A DNA stretch of 64,000 nucleotides from Scleroderma bovista. Lineage: Eukaryota; Basidiomycota; Agaricomycetes; Boletales; Sclerodermataceae. Below are positions 1 to 11,560 of this stretch, piece after piece. A program made the translations under genes and the position numbers. Position 1 is the first letter of the stretch; the number at the start of each line of letters is the position of its first letter. The stretch lies in NCBI GenBank assembly GCA_037178675.1, contig JAYMGJ010000100.1, forward strand, positions 118,646 to 182,645. Direction: 5' to 3'. The notes beneath the pieces were generated by a model. The model was not told the origin of the DNA. It saw only the letters and a program-made list of their open reading frames with translations, and searched no databases.

Positions 1-137
1 TCGCCAGTGATTTTGTCGCCAACGGCCACTGCAAGCTCAGAACCCAGGCGATACCGACCGAGCCCTGAGAGTGGCTGATACCGTGCATTGACGGTGAACG
101 TCGTATCCCCTGCTGTGAACGTATGTCTAGGTGCCAT
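1..137 (-). CDS. Partial protein kinase N-terminus (MAP kinase-like)
   Basis: The minus strand opens with an ATG at 137 and stays open for 45 codons to the window edge. It reads M-A-P-R-H-T-F, then T-F-T-V-N-A-R-Y-Q-P-L, then G-L-G-R and V-G-D-K-I-T-G. A short leader with F-x-V-x-x-R-Y ahead of a Gly-rich segment is how fungal Slt2/Mpk1-type MAP kinases begin, and D-x-x-T-G recalls the segment after the Gly-loop. The catalytic core lies outside the window, and the Gly-loop is not canonical here, so a short intron may interrupt it. The kinase call is inference from the leader only. RMI1 ends 220 bp upstream on the same strand. Confidence 0.4.
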   Translation of the reverse strand, partial: MAPRHTFTAGDTTFTVNARYQPLSGLGRYRLGSELAVAVGDKITG

Positions 138-356
138 GATAAGTGCACCTGGGATGAGTAGAGTGGGGGCACCACGACACGCGTCGCTGCGACGGAGAGT
201 TGAAGATAACACGGCTTCCCCAACTGGGCGCTAACCCATATGAAGGGCATCGTTGCCCGTTTTAGTTGAGTGCCACGGTGGCCCCCTCAAGACTAAGCTG
301 GAGCGTGTATTCAAGCTCTAAGTACTGTATCCTCGGTACATGTACGGTAGACCAGG

Positions 357-2526
357 TCAGTCTGAAATATTGATCACATCCAACATCTCATGGTCACCCG
401 AATCTCCGCATCTTTCCAGCTTGATCTGTTGTTGACTTTGGGGCACACTGTCCTCGGCTCCGGCAGAGTTGTCCGCCTCTGAATCTGACGACGAAATGAC
501 GATGACAGTCGGGTCGCGCGTCAATCGACGTTTTGTCGGCTTCACCTGAGACGGCAGCGGCCGACATGGAGACCCTTCACGACGAATCGAGGGGCCGACG
601 CGTGGTGGCTGTGTCGATGGAGGTGGACGAAGGTCGGCATGTTGTTGCATGGAAGAACTTCCAACATCGCTCGTACTACGCGGTCGCTTCCCAGTGCTCG
701 AGCCTGATAATGTCGTACTGAATTGCAAGTCCGCATTCCAGCCAGTGGTAGGATGTTGTGAGGATTCAGTAGATGAAACCCGTATGACATTTTCTCCCTT
801 TCCTTGATCACATTCGCGACGGATCTGTGATGCAGGGCCAGATCCAGTAGTAGATGCCAATGCTTGCTGTTCAGCTTTATCCACTTCCGCGAGAAAGTCA
901 TCATCGACATCCAAATCCATGGAGAACGAATCGTATGGATCAATGGAGGTACTAGTACTTGCGCTGTATCCCTTTAGTCGCGTGTCACGCGGGGGTACAA
1001 GGTCGGTATTTTTTCCTGCAGTACGAGGCTCTGCAGAACCATTGTGTGTGGATTCGACAGCTGGACTTCGTTTATGTGGAGATGTGATCTTTGCTGTGGT
1101 ATGGACCTTAGTAAAGGGGCCCTCAGCATAAGCCCTGAAAGCATCGGACTCATCACTGTCCCATGTGATATCGAGCTCGGCTTGTCGTGAAGGCTGGGCA
1201 CGGACTGGGGAGAGACTGATATCGGGGACTGATGGAGAGGTTATCTTTTCTTCGGCTGAAGATGGAAAGTGGAGTGATGTTTGTTGCTGTGCGACAGTGA
1301 GCAGTCGATGCATTTTAGTGTTTGGAGCCGACCTAACTGTTGGTTGGGTTGTTGCACCAGAACCAGTCGATGTGCGGCCCGACAAGGCGGTAGGGCCCAC
1401 CGCATTGGTCTCCATCTGAGCCAAGGCATCTAACATTTCGGGGTCGATATCATCATCCTCGTACATGTCGTCAAGATCGGTAGGTAGAGGAGCGCGAGTT
1501 GGTTGGTGTTGCCGTGGCGGGGCTGTACGGGGCTGGGCTGGTATCGGCGGTGCTGCTTGCGCTGGCTGGGGTTGAGCTTGTTGCTGCACATGAGCTTCAG
1601 GGGGATCTGGACGTCTAAAGTCAACGCTATCAGAGTAGACTGAGGTGGACAATTCTATGGCGCTCACCCTAATCTCTTTCTAAGTCCACTTAAAAACACT
1701 TCCTCCCGGTGGGCATCATGATCTTCGGTTTGGTAACCCTTGAGTGTGACGTTGGAAGGCTCAAGAAAGGCGACGCCATTGCGGATAGGTGTGGAAGTTA
1801 ATAGCATCTGACAAGTTACTAGATGAGAACCACCAAGCAAACAACCAATACAACAAAGAGATCACAAATGCTCGCCTTGTAACCCAACGGTGTCTCTCCA
1901 AGAACCAAGTCTGGCACAGACCTGTATTCTATTGCCCTGAAGCGGGTGTGCCCATCCGATAGCTCGAAGCGCAGCATGCCATGCGGGAAGCGGGGGATTG
2001 GACCTTCGTCTTCATCCTGTTGTCGTGGTTCCTGTTGGTTGTCGTCATCACGGGCCAACCCAAGATCGGCGCGATCGAGTCGCGTCTGATGCGTGTTCAG
2101 GAGGGAAAAGGCAGAATGAGCGATTTCAGTAATAGACCTAATCTCAACCAAGAGAGGCGTAGGACCCGTGTCCACTTTCTTTCGGCGCTGGCCTTGTTGC
2201 CTGCGATTTGGCCGTGAACTCGGCTTCCCAGGACGTGTTCGTGATGGGCGATCTTCAGATTGGACTAGTTGTGGGTCCAAGCCCGTACCTGGCGCGGTTG
2301 AGTCTTCGAGATTGGACTGGAGAAGCTGTTCCTCGACGCGTGTAATGAATTCCTGGAAATGAGTGGAGGGTGTGATATTGTGTGTACTCGATATCCAGTC
2401 GCTACAATCCGAGAGCCACGCCTAACATACACTGTGAGTGAGACAGACCGCACGGAATGCGGGACTCACCGGATCTATGGTTGGTCGGGGGTAGTTTTGG
2501 CAGATCCAGCGTGCGACACGCTCCAT
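357..2526 (-). CDS. RMI1: RecQ-mediated genome instability protein 1 (RMI1)
   Basis: RMI1 is the OB-fold subunit of the Sgs1/BLM-Top3 dissolvasome, a nuclear complex that decatenates double Holliday junctions. My model has exons 2526-2470, 2421-1876, 1807-1668 and 1626-357, summing to 671 codons in frame. The product starts M-E-R-V-A-R-W and has the N-terminal helical domain (W-L-S-D-C-S-D-W-I, then F-Q-E-F-I-T-R-V-E-E-Q-L-L). The OB fold follows, with F-P-H-G-M-L-R-F-E-L-S-D-G and L-G-E-T-P-L-G-Y-K running across intron 2 into N-G-V-A-F-L-E-P-S-N-V. The last exon (about 420 residues) is low-complexity and probably disordered, ending near a V-I-V-I-S-S-S-D-S-E motif that resembles a SUMO-interacting motif. 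Intron 2 (1808-1875) is of GC-AG type. The gene is divergent from the carnitine acetyltransferase with only 99 bp between starts. Family assignment is firm; the long tail is specific to this lineage. Confidence 0.88.
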
Positions 2527-2625
2527 GATGAAGGCGAGTGTAGACAGAGGCTCGGTTTCGGGAATTCAATGATGTCCACCTCAGCTGGCGGTCACGTGAA
2601 TTACATACCTCTCTTCCATGAGCAA
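2527..2625. promoter_or_regulatory. Bidirectional promoter RMI1 / carnitine acetyltransferase
   Basis: Only 99 bp separate the start codons of the two divergent genes, so both promoters and 5' UTRs must share it or extend into the opposite gene. No TATA box is obvious. The interval contains CACGTGA near 2594, an E-box-like bHLH core. Regulation by that site is inference. Confidence 0.45.
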
Positions 2626-5554
2626 ATGCTCCGAGTCTTCCCAACGACGCGTCGAGGACTCTCTACCTCGATGTCGACCATGGCATCACCAAAGCTGCCC
2701 CGCCTGCCTGTGCCGGATCTCCATAAAACCATGGCCAAATACATGGAGTCTGTCCACCCTGTCTTACTCCAGGATGAGCTCGACGGCGGTCCTCCCGTCA
2801 TGGAAGCTCTCAGAAAACATGAGGACATTGTACGTTCCTTTCTAAATGGTCCTGGCCAAACAGCACATGCACGTCTGCTCGCATTGGACAAGGCGTCCCC
2901 CCACAACTGGCTAGACGACAACTTCTGGCTCAAGAAAACGTATCTTGAGTGGAGAGCCCCACTCCTCATAAACTCAAACTGGTGGCTAACTTTCGTCAAC
3001 GATACCGATGTGCCGGAGAAGGTCATAACAGACCAAGGACAGGGGTTCACTCCATGGCAGATCAGAAGGGCGGCCTGCTTGGTGCACGGCGTCCTCGATT
3101 TCAAACATAGAATGCAGTCGTGCGTTGTTTGTCTTGCGTTGCTAGACTTGTTCTGACGCAATTATAGACAGGAATTATATCCCGATACCACACGTGTAGG
3201 TGTGTCCATCAATATGCTCAACTACGCAAACTGACATCATTCAGGGATCTGGTTGAGACGCTGCACATCTGCTATTTTCAATATTTGCCGCATTCCTCAA
3301 CTAGGATGCGACACCCTTACTTCGCCCGCTGCCCCCACTTCTCCGTGGGCATCTAGTATCGTGGTCATGGCACACGACTTTTTCTATACCGTCCGCGTTG
3401 TCAACCCTGAAAGTGGTGCACCTTTGGATGTTGACGAAATCGAACGCGGCATCAGATGTATAGTATTGGATGTACTGCGTAGAAAAGGGAAAGGTGAGAC
3501 AGCGGTCAGGGTAGGAGTCTTGAGCTCTGATGAACGAGACGAGTGGGCTAAGGTCGGGCATTCCCCCCTCGGCAGCGGACGCAACTAATCTTTTGAAACA
3601 GAACTACACTCACCTCCGTTCCATTTCTCCAAAAAACGCCCATTCTTTAAATGCCATCCATGAATCCCTCTTCGTCCTCTCCCTCGATCACTGGCCTGCA
3701 CCATCCGCCTCAGAAGTTAACAAAGATTCAGCACTACTAACCTTCCCAACAGACAAGGCCGTACAACGGAATTGTCCGGTACGACCTGTGCCTTCAGAAG
3801 CCCGACAACAAGCTACAGCGCTACCAATGGGCACAGAAAGATCATCTTGTACATCCGACCTCGCCTTTTCCAATTCAGCACCACATGACCTCTTCGATCA
3901 TCAGCAACGCACGCGTGCCTCCCCTGCACTACAAAATCGCTTCTTCGACAAACCTCTCCAACTGATAGTCGAACGTACCACGCGCGCTGGTGCCTGCGGG
4001 GAGCATGCACCTGTGGACGCGTTGGTCCCGAGTGTCTTATGTGAGTGGGCAATAGCAAGAGCTAGCGGAATTTCTCTTGTCGGGGGTATGGAAGAAGTGC
4101 CGCTTTCCCCAAGTGAAATAGCAAGGTTTAGCACTGGAAGCCATGAGGACGCCGGCTTGGCTGGTTGTGAAAAATGGGGGAGACTTGATTTCGATGCATC
4201 CCCTCAAATTGAAGTTGCAATTGCTGATGCTACGCATCGTGCCGAGAAGCTCGTCGCGGACTCGGACCATAATGTGTTTTACTTTACGGAGTTCGGTGGA
4301 GACGAGATGCGACGTATATGTAAGTCCACGATACCTCTGCGTTGCTTGCTGTGAAATTAAGGAGACCCTCAGCAAACTACTCACCTGATGCGTTCGTTCA
4401 ACTGGCGCTGCAGCTTGCGTACTATCGCCTTCATGGCCGTACGACGCCCGTGTACGAGACTGCGCTCACGCGATCATTCCACCATGGTCGTACTGAAACC
4501 ATACGGAGCCTCACGTATGAGACCTTCACGTTTGTGCGGATGTGCGGACCCCGGAAAGGCCGTTCTTGGCAGGGACATACTAATGAGCCGGGGAAGAAGC
4601 AACGGGATGGTCAACACAAAGTGGTAAGTGGTCTTTTCACCTGGCTCTGCGGTTCGGTTGACCTCGAACGCTAAGCACACTGTTCTAGAAGTCTCCGTCG
4701 TCACTTTTCACCCTCCTTACTTCTGCATTACGTGCACATGCGTCGTTAACTCGTGCAGCCGCCGCTGGCCGTGGTATTGACCGACACCTCTTAGGACTGC
4801 GGTGTGTCCTCGGCTCGGAGTGGGACTGGCTTGACAGTGTGCCGAAGACTCAGGAAAAATCTCTTTCGAATCGAGACGACGAAGCGTTGTCAGCAAGCAC
4901 CAGCCAGACGACCCCAAGGGAACCTGTTGTTCTCTTTGAGCACCCCATTTTCTGGAAAAGCCAGACATGGCGACTAAGTACAAGCGGCCTAACAGAAGGA
5001 TGGCACTTCCGCGGCACGGGGTGAGTGTCTTTCCATACAGCCTTCCGGCACTTAGAATCGCCTTCGGATTCCTCTTTAATGTATTTCCCCCCTGACATGG
5101 TCATGATTTACTCACCTTTTTCCCTGTTGTCAGATTCGGTGCACCATTCAACGATGGATACGGCATCAACTGTGAGTATTTGATATCTGTCTCCCTCTAT
5201 TGCTCAACGAACTTTTCCTTGCCCCCTATTTTCGCCCACATGACGTCTGTACATTTAGACCTTATCGCCCCCTCTTTGGTCAGGTTTTGCATCGACTCCA
5301 AGCATTCCTGCCCAACTACCTCAACACGGGCATTCATGACGCAGCTCACGCATGCATTGAGGGACATGCAGGAAATTTGCTTGGATGCACAGAAGCGTGA
5401 CGAGGAATCAGGAGAGGATAAAGGTAGTTGTATGACAGGAAATGTCCCAGAAGGTAACAGGACATCAAGTCATGGTGGTGGCGAGGGTGAACAGTCTAAT
5501 GTGCTTCAAAGTGCCCACCGACCCAAGCAGGCGAATCTGTATGCACGACTTTAA
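2626..5554 (+). CDS. Carnitine O-acetyltransferase, probably mitochondrial
   Basis: This enzyme moves acetyl groups between CoA and carnitine, letting acetyl units cross the mitochondrial and peroxisomal membranes. From the ATG at 2626 the leader reads [15 protein letters not shown], Arg-rich and acid-free like a mitochondrial presequence. The family start follows (L-P-R-L-P-V-P-D-L), then [11 protein letters not shown] and [11 protein letters not shown]. The catalytic His lies in G-E-H-A-P-V-D-A near 4000. Later come [25 protein letters not shown] and, at the C-terminus, S-T-S-G-L-T, F-R-G-T-G-F-G-A-P and D-G-Y-G-I-N-Y. Exons 2626-3119, 3168-3199 and 3245-3552 join in frame and more follow from 3602. 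The segment at 3700-3930 fits the family poorly and may hide a further intron. Convergent with helicase copy A. A decayed second copy lies at about 9.1-11.5 kb. Confidence 0.85.
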
Positions 5555-5787
5555 ATAGACTTTCGCACTGGTTCTTGGGAATTTGTGTGGTGTGTGGGTG
5601 AGAAGATCTTGACCTGAACAGCACTATCTGGTTGGGAATTTGGATTGTGGAGCATGCACTACATCTTGCTGCTACTGACACAAATATTCGTCTCGTTTTC
5701 CAAAAAGTATTGTTTGGATGAGCAATCAAGAGACGGTGGTATGAAGCGAACAAGTGTACCAGAAGAACTTCAGAAGAAAGTGTATGT

Positions 5788-8432
5788 CTACGGGAGGTTT
5801 CCATTCGAAACATCCCTTTGATCTATCCACGCACCCGGTCCAAGGGAAGCCGCAAGCCGGCCAATTAAAGTACCCGATACTTGTGGGCTAGAAATGAAGG
5901 CACGACGCGTGCAAATGACCATGCTTTGTTTGCAACGAGTCAGCATCACGTTCGTGCGCCGCTCATTTTCAAGGAAACCGATATTCCGTGTGCGAACCAC
6001 CGACACGATGATATGGTCGCCCTCATTACCTGTCTTTGTCAGAGACGGACTGTAGAAATCGACGGATACAACGGACCTTGGAACGAATCTACGTTGAATA
6101 CTCTGTTCTCCCAGGGCAAGTCCGCATTCTTGAGGTCACTCTCGATGGCATTGCGCTGCGCATCATAGGGTGTAATAATGCGATAAGACTTATTCTGACC
6201 TTGATACAGACGCGCAAGACGGCAAACAATTATAACTTCTCCACGGTTCTTAGAAAGTACCTTCAGTATTACAGCATGGCGTTGTAAAACAAGACTTACC
6301 ACCCAGCTGTGTCCTTGTTTAGCTTCATTTCCACCTTTGATGTCAATGAACCGACAGGCTTTGCGGTCAGTGATATTGTGGCAAGTAGTCAATTGCCCGC
6401 GATAGACATTCTCTGAGATGAAGTCGCCAATAATGCATGGCATGCGGTCTAGAATTCATGAGGTATGCAGGGTTAGAAAAGGGAGAACGCATACATTGTG
6501 TGTCCAAGAAAACCGCTTTCTTCAGTAGATGATCGAACTCGAAAACACTTTGGAGCCCACGGACTTCCTCCTGGCCATATGGAGCCACTGTGTAACAGAG
6601 TCAGTCACTGGTCATTGGTGAGGACAAAGACAAACACTGCTTGTTATCCCCGATGAAAACAATTTTCCTCAAAGTTGATGAAAAGCTGTGGATCACAGGG
6701 ACATAATCTCCCACTTCAATTTGGCTAGCCTCGTCAAAGATAACTGTGTGTACCGGGACGACGTGAATGAATGCGGCAATGGAATGGCTTAATAACATGG
6801 ACAGAGTGCACAATATAACTCTGGCACCCAGAAGTTGCTTTTCTGCTGCAACAATGTCTTTGCTAAAGACATCAGAGCGGATGAAGCGCGGTTCGAGGAT
6901 GTCTTCGTATAGATGTTCATGCCTATTGGAAGTCTTGAGGGAGAGCAAATCGGAGGGAAAACGAACACACCAATCAAAATGAAAATCTTTGGAAACCAAT
7001 AATTTGAAATCATGGAAGCCGACCGCACAAAGCCTCTCAGCAATGTTCTTCACAGCAACATTGGACTGCGCAGCAATCCAAACTGAACGGTGGCGGTCTG
7101 CATGGTGGAAGCTGGTAACAGCGGCCGCGATGACTGTGGTCTTTCCTGTTCCCGGAGGACCATGGATCATTACTACCCGGTTCTCGTCATCAGACGACAC
7201 AATCTTCTCGACTGCCACCTCCTGCGAAGGATTAAGAGAACGCCCTGGAAAATATATGTCTGGTTCAAGAATTCTGCGACCTTGCTTTAGCCATAACGTG
7301 CGCCCATGCGGAAGCCAGATGTGTTGGAAAAATGGTTGTGACAAGAGCGATGTTCGATTTTGAAGGACGTGCAGGATGATCGTCTGTCGGGCGGCTTGGG
7401 CATATGTCATATCTTCCTTGCCGATAGTGTTGACTGAGACAATCTCTCCATCAACAAGACCATTGAACGATACATGTGCGCTTCGCCCTTCAACATGTTT
7501 CGCACGACCTGTCACTTTATTTGTCGAAGTTCCATTCTTGGTTTCTAACAAAATAACCTTCAAAGAGCATTACAATGACATATTCCGGCCAGCGTAAAGA
7601 AACATACTTGGTTACTAGAACGCCTGATGCGAGTGCGAAAGCGCTCGCAAGTCAAGTTGACGGTGTCCTGCTTCACAGTGAAGTCGCACCGCACATCATT
7701 CTTAGTGAAAGTGGGCTTAATCGACTCCAGGAGTTCACCGTCCCGTGCGATCTTGGCCAAAGCAGCCAATTGCTAAATCCATAGGAAATATGAGAGTAAG
7801 CGAGTCGGAGTTCAGGAGCAACTTGCCTTTCGTGTCAACTTGAATGTATCGATCCTTGGGCTAGACGCTATATCGGATAAAATAGCAACCAGACACGCCG
7901 CCCATGCTTGTATCGCTACGTCAGAGGGCGACATTTCTGTCATATCTTCGAAGAACAAGTTTTCCACACTGTGCCTGTGTAACTTGGGTAATCCGCCCAT
8001 GAGTTCCAAGAGGTGCTCTAACGAATGCCTATCAGCGCCTGTTATTCTCGAAGACAGTAGGTCTACTGCATCAGAAATTTGCAACGACAAGTCTGTGAAG
8101 AGAGAAAGAGACAGGGTATCCATCTTGAAGGTGCACTTCGTGTAGCGAGAGTCGTTAAGAATACACTCCTTAACAAGTGCCAACGCGTCTCTGTTATGTA
8201 GCTTCGCAAGACGAATGACAAGAGATGAAGACAGCGTGGCAAAGGCAATAGCGGTGATCGCGCAACGTTCGTCATAGATCGCAGACATGCCAATTGTCCC
8301 CTCGTCTGAGGCAGTATCCAAGAAGGACAGGAGGAGATCTCTCTCAAGAAGCCTTTCGTCTACCGTTGTAACAAAGATAGGCGGAAAAGACTGCTTGAAT
8401 AAGCCCTGTTGGATAGTGAATTCGTTCGGCAT
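5788..8432 (-). CDS. RNase D-like/UPF1-like SF1 helicase fusion, copy A
   Basis: Seven exons (8432-7827, 7772-7608, 7557-6636, 6587-6495, 6448-6300, 6248-6077, 6029-5788) join to 783 codons without a stop. Residues about 1-200 resemble a DEDD 3'-5' exonuclease fold (I-G-M-S-A-I-Y, then F-K-M-D-T-L-S-L-S-L-F, then I-S-D-A-V-D-L-L), but the acidic catalytic residues are not recognisable. The rest is a superfamily-1B helicase of the UPF1/SMUBP2/SEN1 group. Walker A is G-P-P-G-T-G-K-T-T, motif II is D-E-A-S, motif III is G-D-N-K-Q-L, then T-Q-Y-R-M-P, V-D-S-F-Q-G-N-E-G-D and N-V-M-L-T-R-C-K. Exon 1 ends at a GC donor (GCAAGT). Such helicases unwind RNA or DNA 5'-3'. The role here is unknown; RNA surveillance or element control is conjecture. 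Copies D and E are close paralogs, C is distant. Confidence 0.85.
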
Positions 8433-8890
8433 GGTAAGCTGCGAGGATGAAGGATGGCCTACGACGTGAGGGTGTGCATTTGGGGGCTAATCACTATTTA
8501 TGCTGTCAGTGTTGCAAGAATACGCAAAGTTGCAAAGTTGCGCCTCATGAAAGAAGGTTCCATTCAGAACTATGTGCAATCCATGAGATGTGTGGGCGAC
8601 TTCTCTTCCTAACGTTGTAGGTCCAACACGTGTTTGCAACGCGGTGTACTGTAGGCTGCTGTATTTCCAAGTAGGCGACAAAATGAACACCAGTTGGGTT
8701 GAATCTTGCAACATCGGGACCATTGAAATATTGAAGGGTCAAGTCGCGAATAGGGTTCGTCACGTATGGCTGGCCCGTGCGGGTCATAGGGTGCAGGACC
8801 CAGGTACCACACGGGTGAGGGTGCGGGTATCCAATCTGTACCCTAGGTGAGAGGGCTCCATGGGTCATTAACGAGGTGCACATGGCAGGT
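8433..8890 (-). repeat. Duplicated 5' flank of helicase A
   Basis: This stretch upstream of helicase A recurs, diverged, upstream of copies D (17584-17900) and E (22084-22445). Shared blocks include GGGCGACTT, a region with AACGTTG, and ACAAA(A/G)TG(A/C)ACACCAG. It shows that the duplicated unit includes promoter sequence beyond the coding region. Short open frames inside it are not supported as genes. The further stretch 8891-9074 shows nothing I recognise. Confidence 0.6.
8494..8503 (-). promoter_or_regulatory. TATA-like box of helicase A
   Basis: On the minus strand this reads GCATAAATAG, about 62-71 bp before the ATG at 8432. The same element stands at a similar distance before copies D (GTATAAATAG) and E (GCATAAATAG) while its surroundings have diverged, which suggests a retained core promoter. 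Confidence 0.5.
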
Positions 8891-9074
8891 TAGCATGAAT
8901 GTCACAAACAAACAGGGTTTATCTTAAAGCGCACTTGATAACGACGCATCCGAGAGAGCGGTGCCTCTTCCAGTGATGCTAGAGAGCACCACTTCAATAA
9001 GTATCTTCGCGGTTGTGGACTGGGTGGAGCCTGTGTATCATAGAATTAGTAAATGTTTCGAGTATGTATCGTGA

Positions 9075-11560
9075 TTGACTCGACTAGTCACTACGCACCC
9101 CTGGCAGGTCTTAGTGTTGACCACGGCTCGCTCAGGCCTGAGTTGTGCGGCATGCCTCTTGGCCCCAAATATTTCTAGTCCGTCTACGCCAGATCGATCT
9201 GGACGACGATCCTTCGATCATAGAAAGCCACGAAGTTATCGTGCACTTGTTTCTGGTGCTGGCCGGATGGCACAAAGACGTTTGCGTGCATTGGTCAACT
9301 TGGGGCGTCCCTGCACAATGGGGTAGATGGCAACTCATTGAAGAAACGTGCCTCGAGTGGCGAGCTCCCTGCTCGTAAACTCAAACTAGTAACTAATTTC
9401 CTTCAGCGCTACTGATGTGCTGTAGGAGGGCATCACAGACCCAGGGCGGACGTATACATCGGAAGAGCTGCCTGCCTGGCGCATGGCATGGTCGATTTCA
9501 AACAGAGAATGCAGTCGTACGTGCCTCGCCTTGCCCTGTCGGGTCTTCTCTGACGCGACAGTAGACAGTCCCGACGCCACGCTTGTAGGTGCGTCCATCG
9601 ATATGCTCAACCGCGCGAACTGACATCACTCAGGGATTTGGTTGAGATGGTACATCTCCAATAAATGCTTGCCATGCCCCTCAACTCGGATGTGACACCT
9701 TTGCCCTGCCCGCTACCTCTACTTCTCTGTGGGCACCAAATATCGTTGTCATGGCGCACGGCCTTTTCTGTACCCTCCGTGTTGTCTATGGTGCACCTTT
9801 GGGAATAGACAAAATTGAACGCGGCATAAGATGTATTCCATAGAAAACGACAAGGCGAGACAGCAGTCGGGGTAGGAGTCTTGAGCTCTGATGAACGAGA
9901 CGAATGGACTAACGTTGCCTTCCACTGTGGGTAGTGGCTCTTCGTCCTCACCCTCGGTAACTGGTTTGCGCCATCCGCTTCAGCTGGTAAGGCCAACAAA
10001 GATCCAGCACTACCAACCTTTCCAACAGACTAGGCCGTATAAAGGAATTGTCCGCTACAGTGCGTACCCCTCAAAGCCCAACGAACTACAGCTACCAATG
10101 GGCACAGAAAGATCACCTCGTACATCCAATCTCACCTTTTACAATCCAGTACCCCATGACCCCTTCGAACTTAGCAGCAACTACGAATATGTGCCCCGCT
10201 TGCACTTCAAATCGCTTCGTTGACAAACATGCGCTCCCGTGCATGCGCAGAACTCGCACCCGTAGTCGCGCTATTCCCGAGTTTCGTATGTGAGTGGGCG
10301 GTGACAAGAGCTAGTTGGATTTCTCTTGTTGAAGGTATCGAAGAAGTACCGCTTTTTCCCAGGCGAAATGGGAGGGTCTAGCACGAGGACGCCGGCCTAG
10401 CTGGTTGTGAAAAATGAATTCGATGCATCCCCTCAAGTTGAGGTTGCAATTGCTGATGCGACGCACCATGCCGAGCTCGTCATGGGCGCAGATCGCAATG
10501 TATCATACTTTCCAGAGTTTGGTGGAGACGAGATGCGAGGTATATGTAAGTCCACTGTGCCCCGGCCCTGCTTGCTCTGAAAGAGAACTATCTACTTGAT
10601 ACATCGCGCTGCAGTTTGCCTGCTACGATGAGTGTGTACGAGGTTGCGCTCAGGCGATCATTTCACCACCGTCGTAATACGGAAACCATACGGAGCCTTA
10701 CGCGTGATACCTCCACGCAAAGGTTGATGTTGGAGGGAATTTACTACTACCGAGGAAGGAAAGAAGCAACGGGTTGGTCAACACGAAGTGCAGTAAGTGC
10801 TCTGCTCACCTGGGTCTGTGGTTCTGTCGCCATCTACTGCTCAGCACTCTGTCTCAGACTCTCCGTCGTCACCTTTCGCCTTCTTTACTTCCGTGTTACG
10901 TGCACATGCGTCATTGACCTACGCAGCCGTCGCTAGCTGTGGAATTGACCGACGTCTCCTAGGACTACGATTTATCCTCGACTCCGAGTGGGACTGGCTG
11001 AACAGTGTGGAAGACGGAGATGAAAATCGACCGAGGACAGAGAAAATCTCTTTCGGATCAGCGTCCAGGCGGTCTTAAGGGAGCCCGTTGTACTCTTCGA
11101 GCATCCCATCTTCCGGAAACCCAGACGTTGCGGCTAAGTGCAAGCGGCTTAAGTGCTTCCGTGGCACCGATGATTGTTCTAGCCTTCCATTCAGTTTTCT
11201 GGGGTTCAACATTGCCTTCTGCCATACCTGTAATACATTTCCTGCGAGATCATGGGCATGGTTTGGCATGGTTTACTAATCTCTTCTTTTGATTGTCAGA
11301 TTCAGTATGCCATTCAACAACTTGGAGATGGCATTAACTGTGGGTATTTATTAACTGTGTTTCCCACTGTTGCTCAATGAATTTGCCTTGTCCTCTGTTT
11401 GCACACATGACTCTGTGCAATCTACACCCCATTGACTCAGGCATTCATGGCACACCTCACACATGCACTGAGAGACATGCAGGAAATTTGTTTGGGTGCA
11501 TACTGGTAGAGACATGACAAGGAATCAGGAAAGGATGAAGATAATTGCCGATGCCCACAA
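9075..11560 (+). pseudogene. Decayed second copy of carnitine acetyltransferase
   Basis: The stretch follows the order of the intact gene at 2626-5554 but with stops, deletions and shifts. Near 9290-9380 the counterpart of the S-P-H-N-W-L-D-D segment is interrupted, with TAA just after the R-A-P-like codons. Near 9700-9960 the H-D-F-F-Y-T-V-R and D-E-I-E-R-G blocks are recognisable but shifted. Near 10240 the catalytic-His region has lost part of G-E-H-A-P-V-D-A. The S-P-D-A-F helix and the His-Gly-Arg-Thr-Glu segment at 10610-10700 carry deletions. The C-terminal region (10800-11500) keeps pieces of R-L-S-T-S-G-L. It is convergent with helicase C exactly as the intact gene is with helicase A, so a carnitine-acetyltransferase/helicase pair was probably duplicated together. 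Confidence 0.75.
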
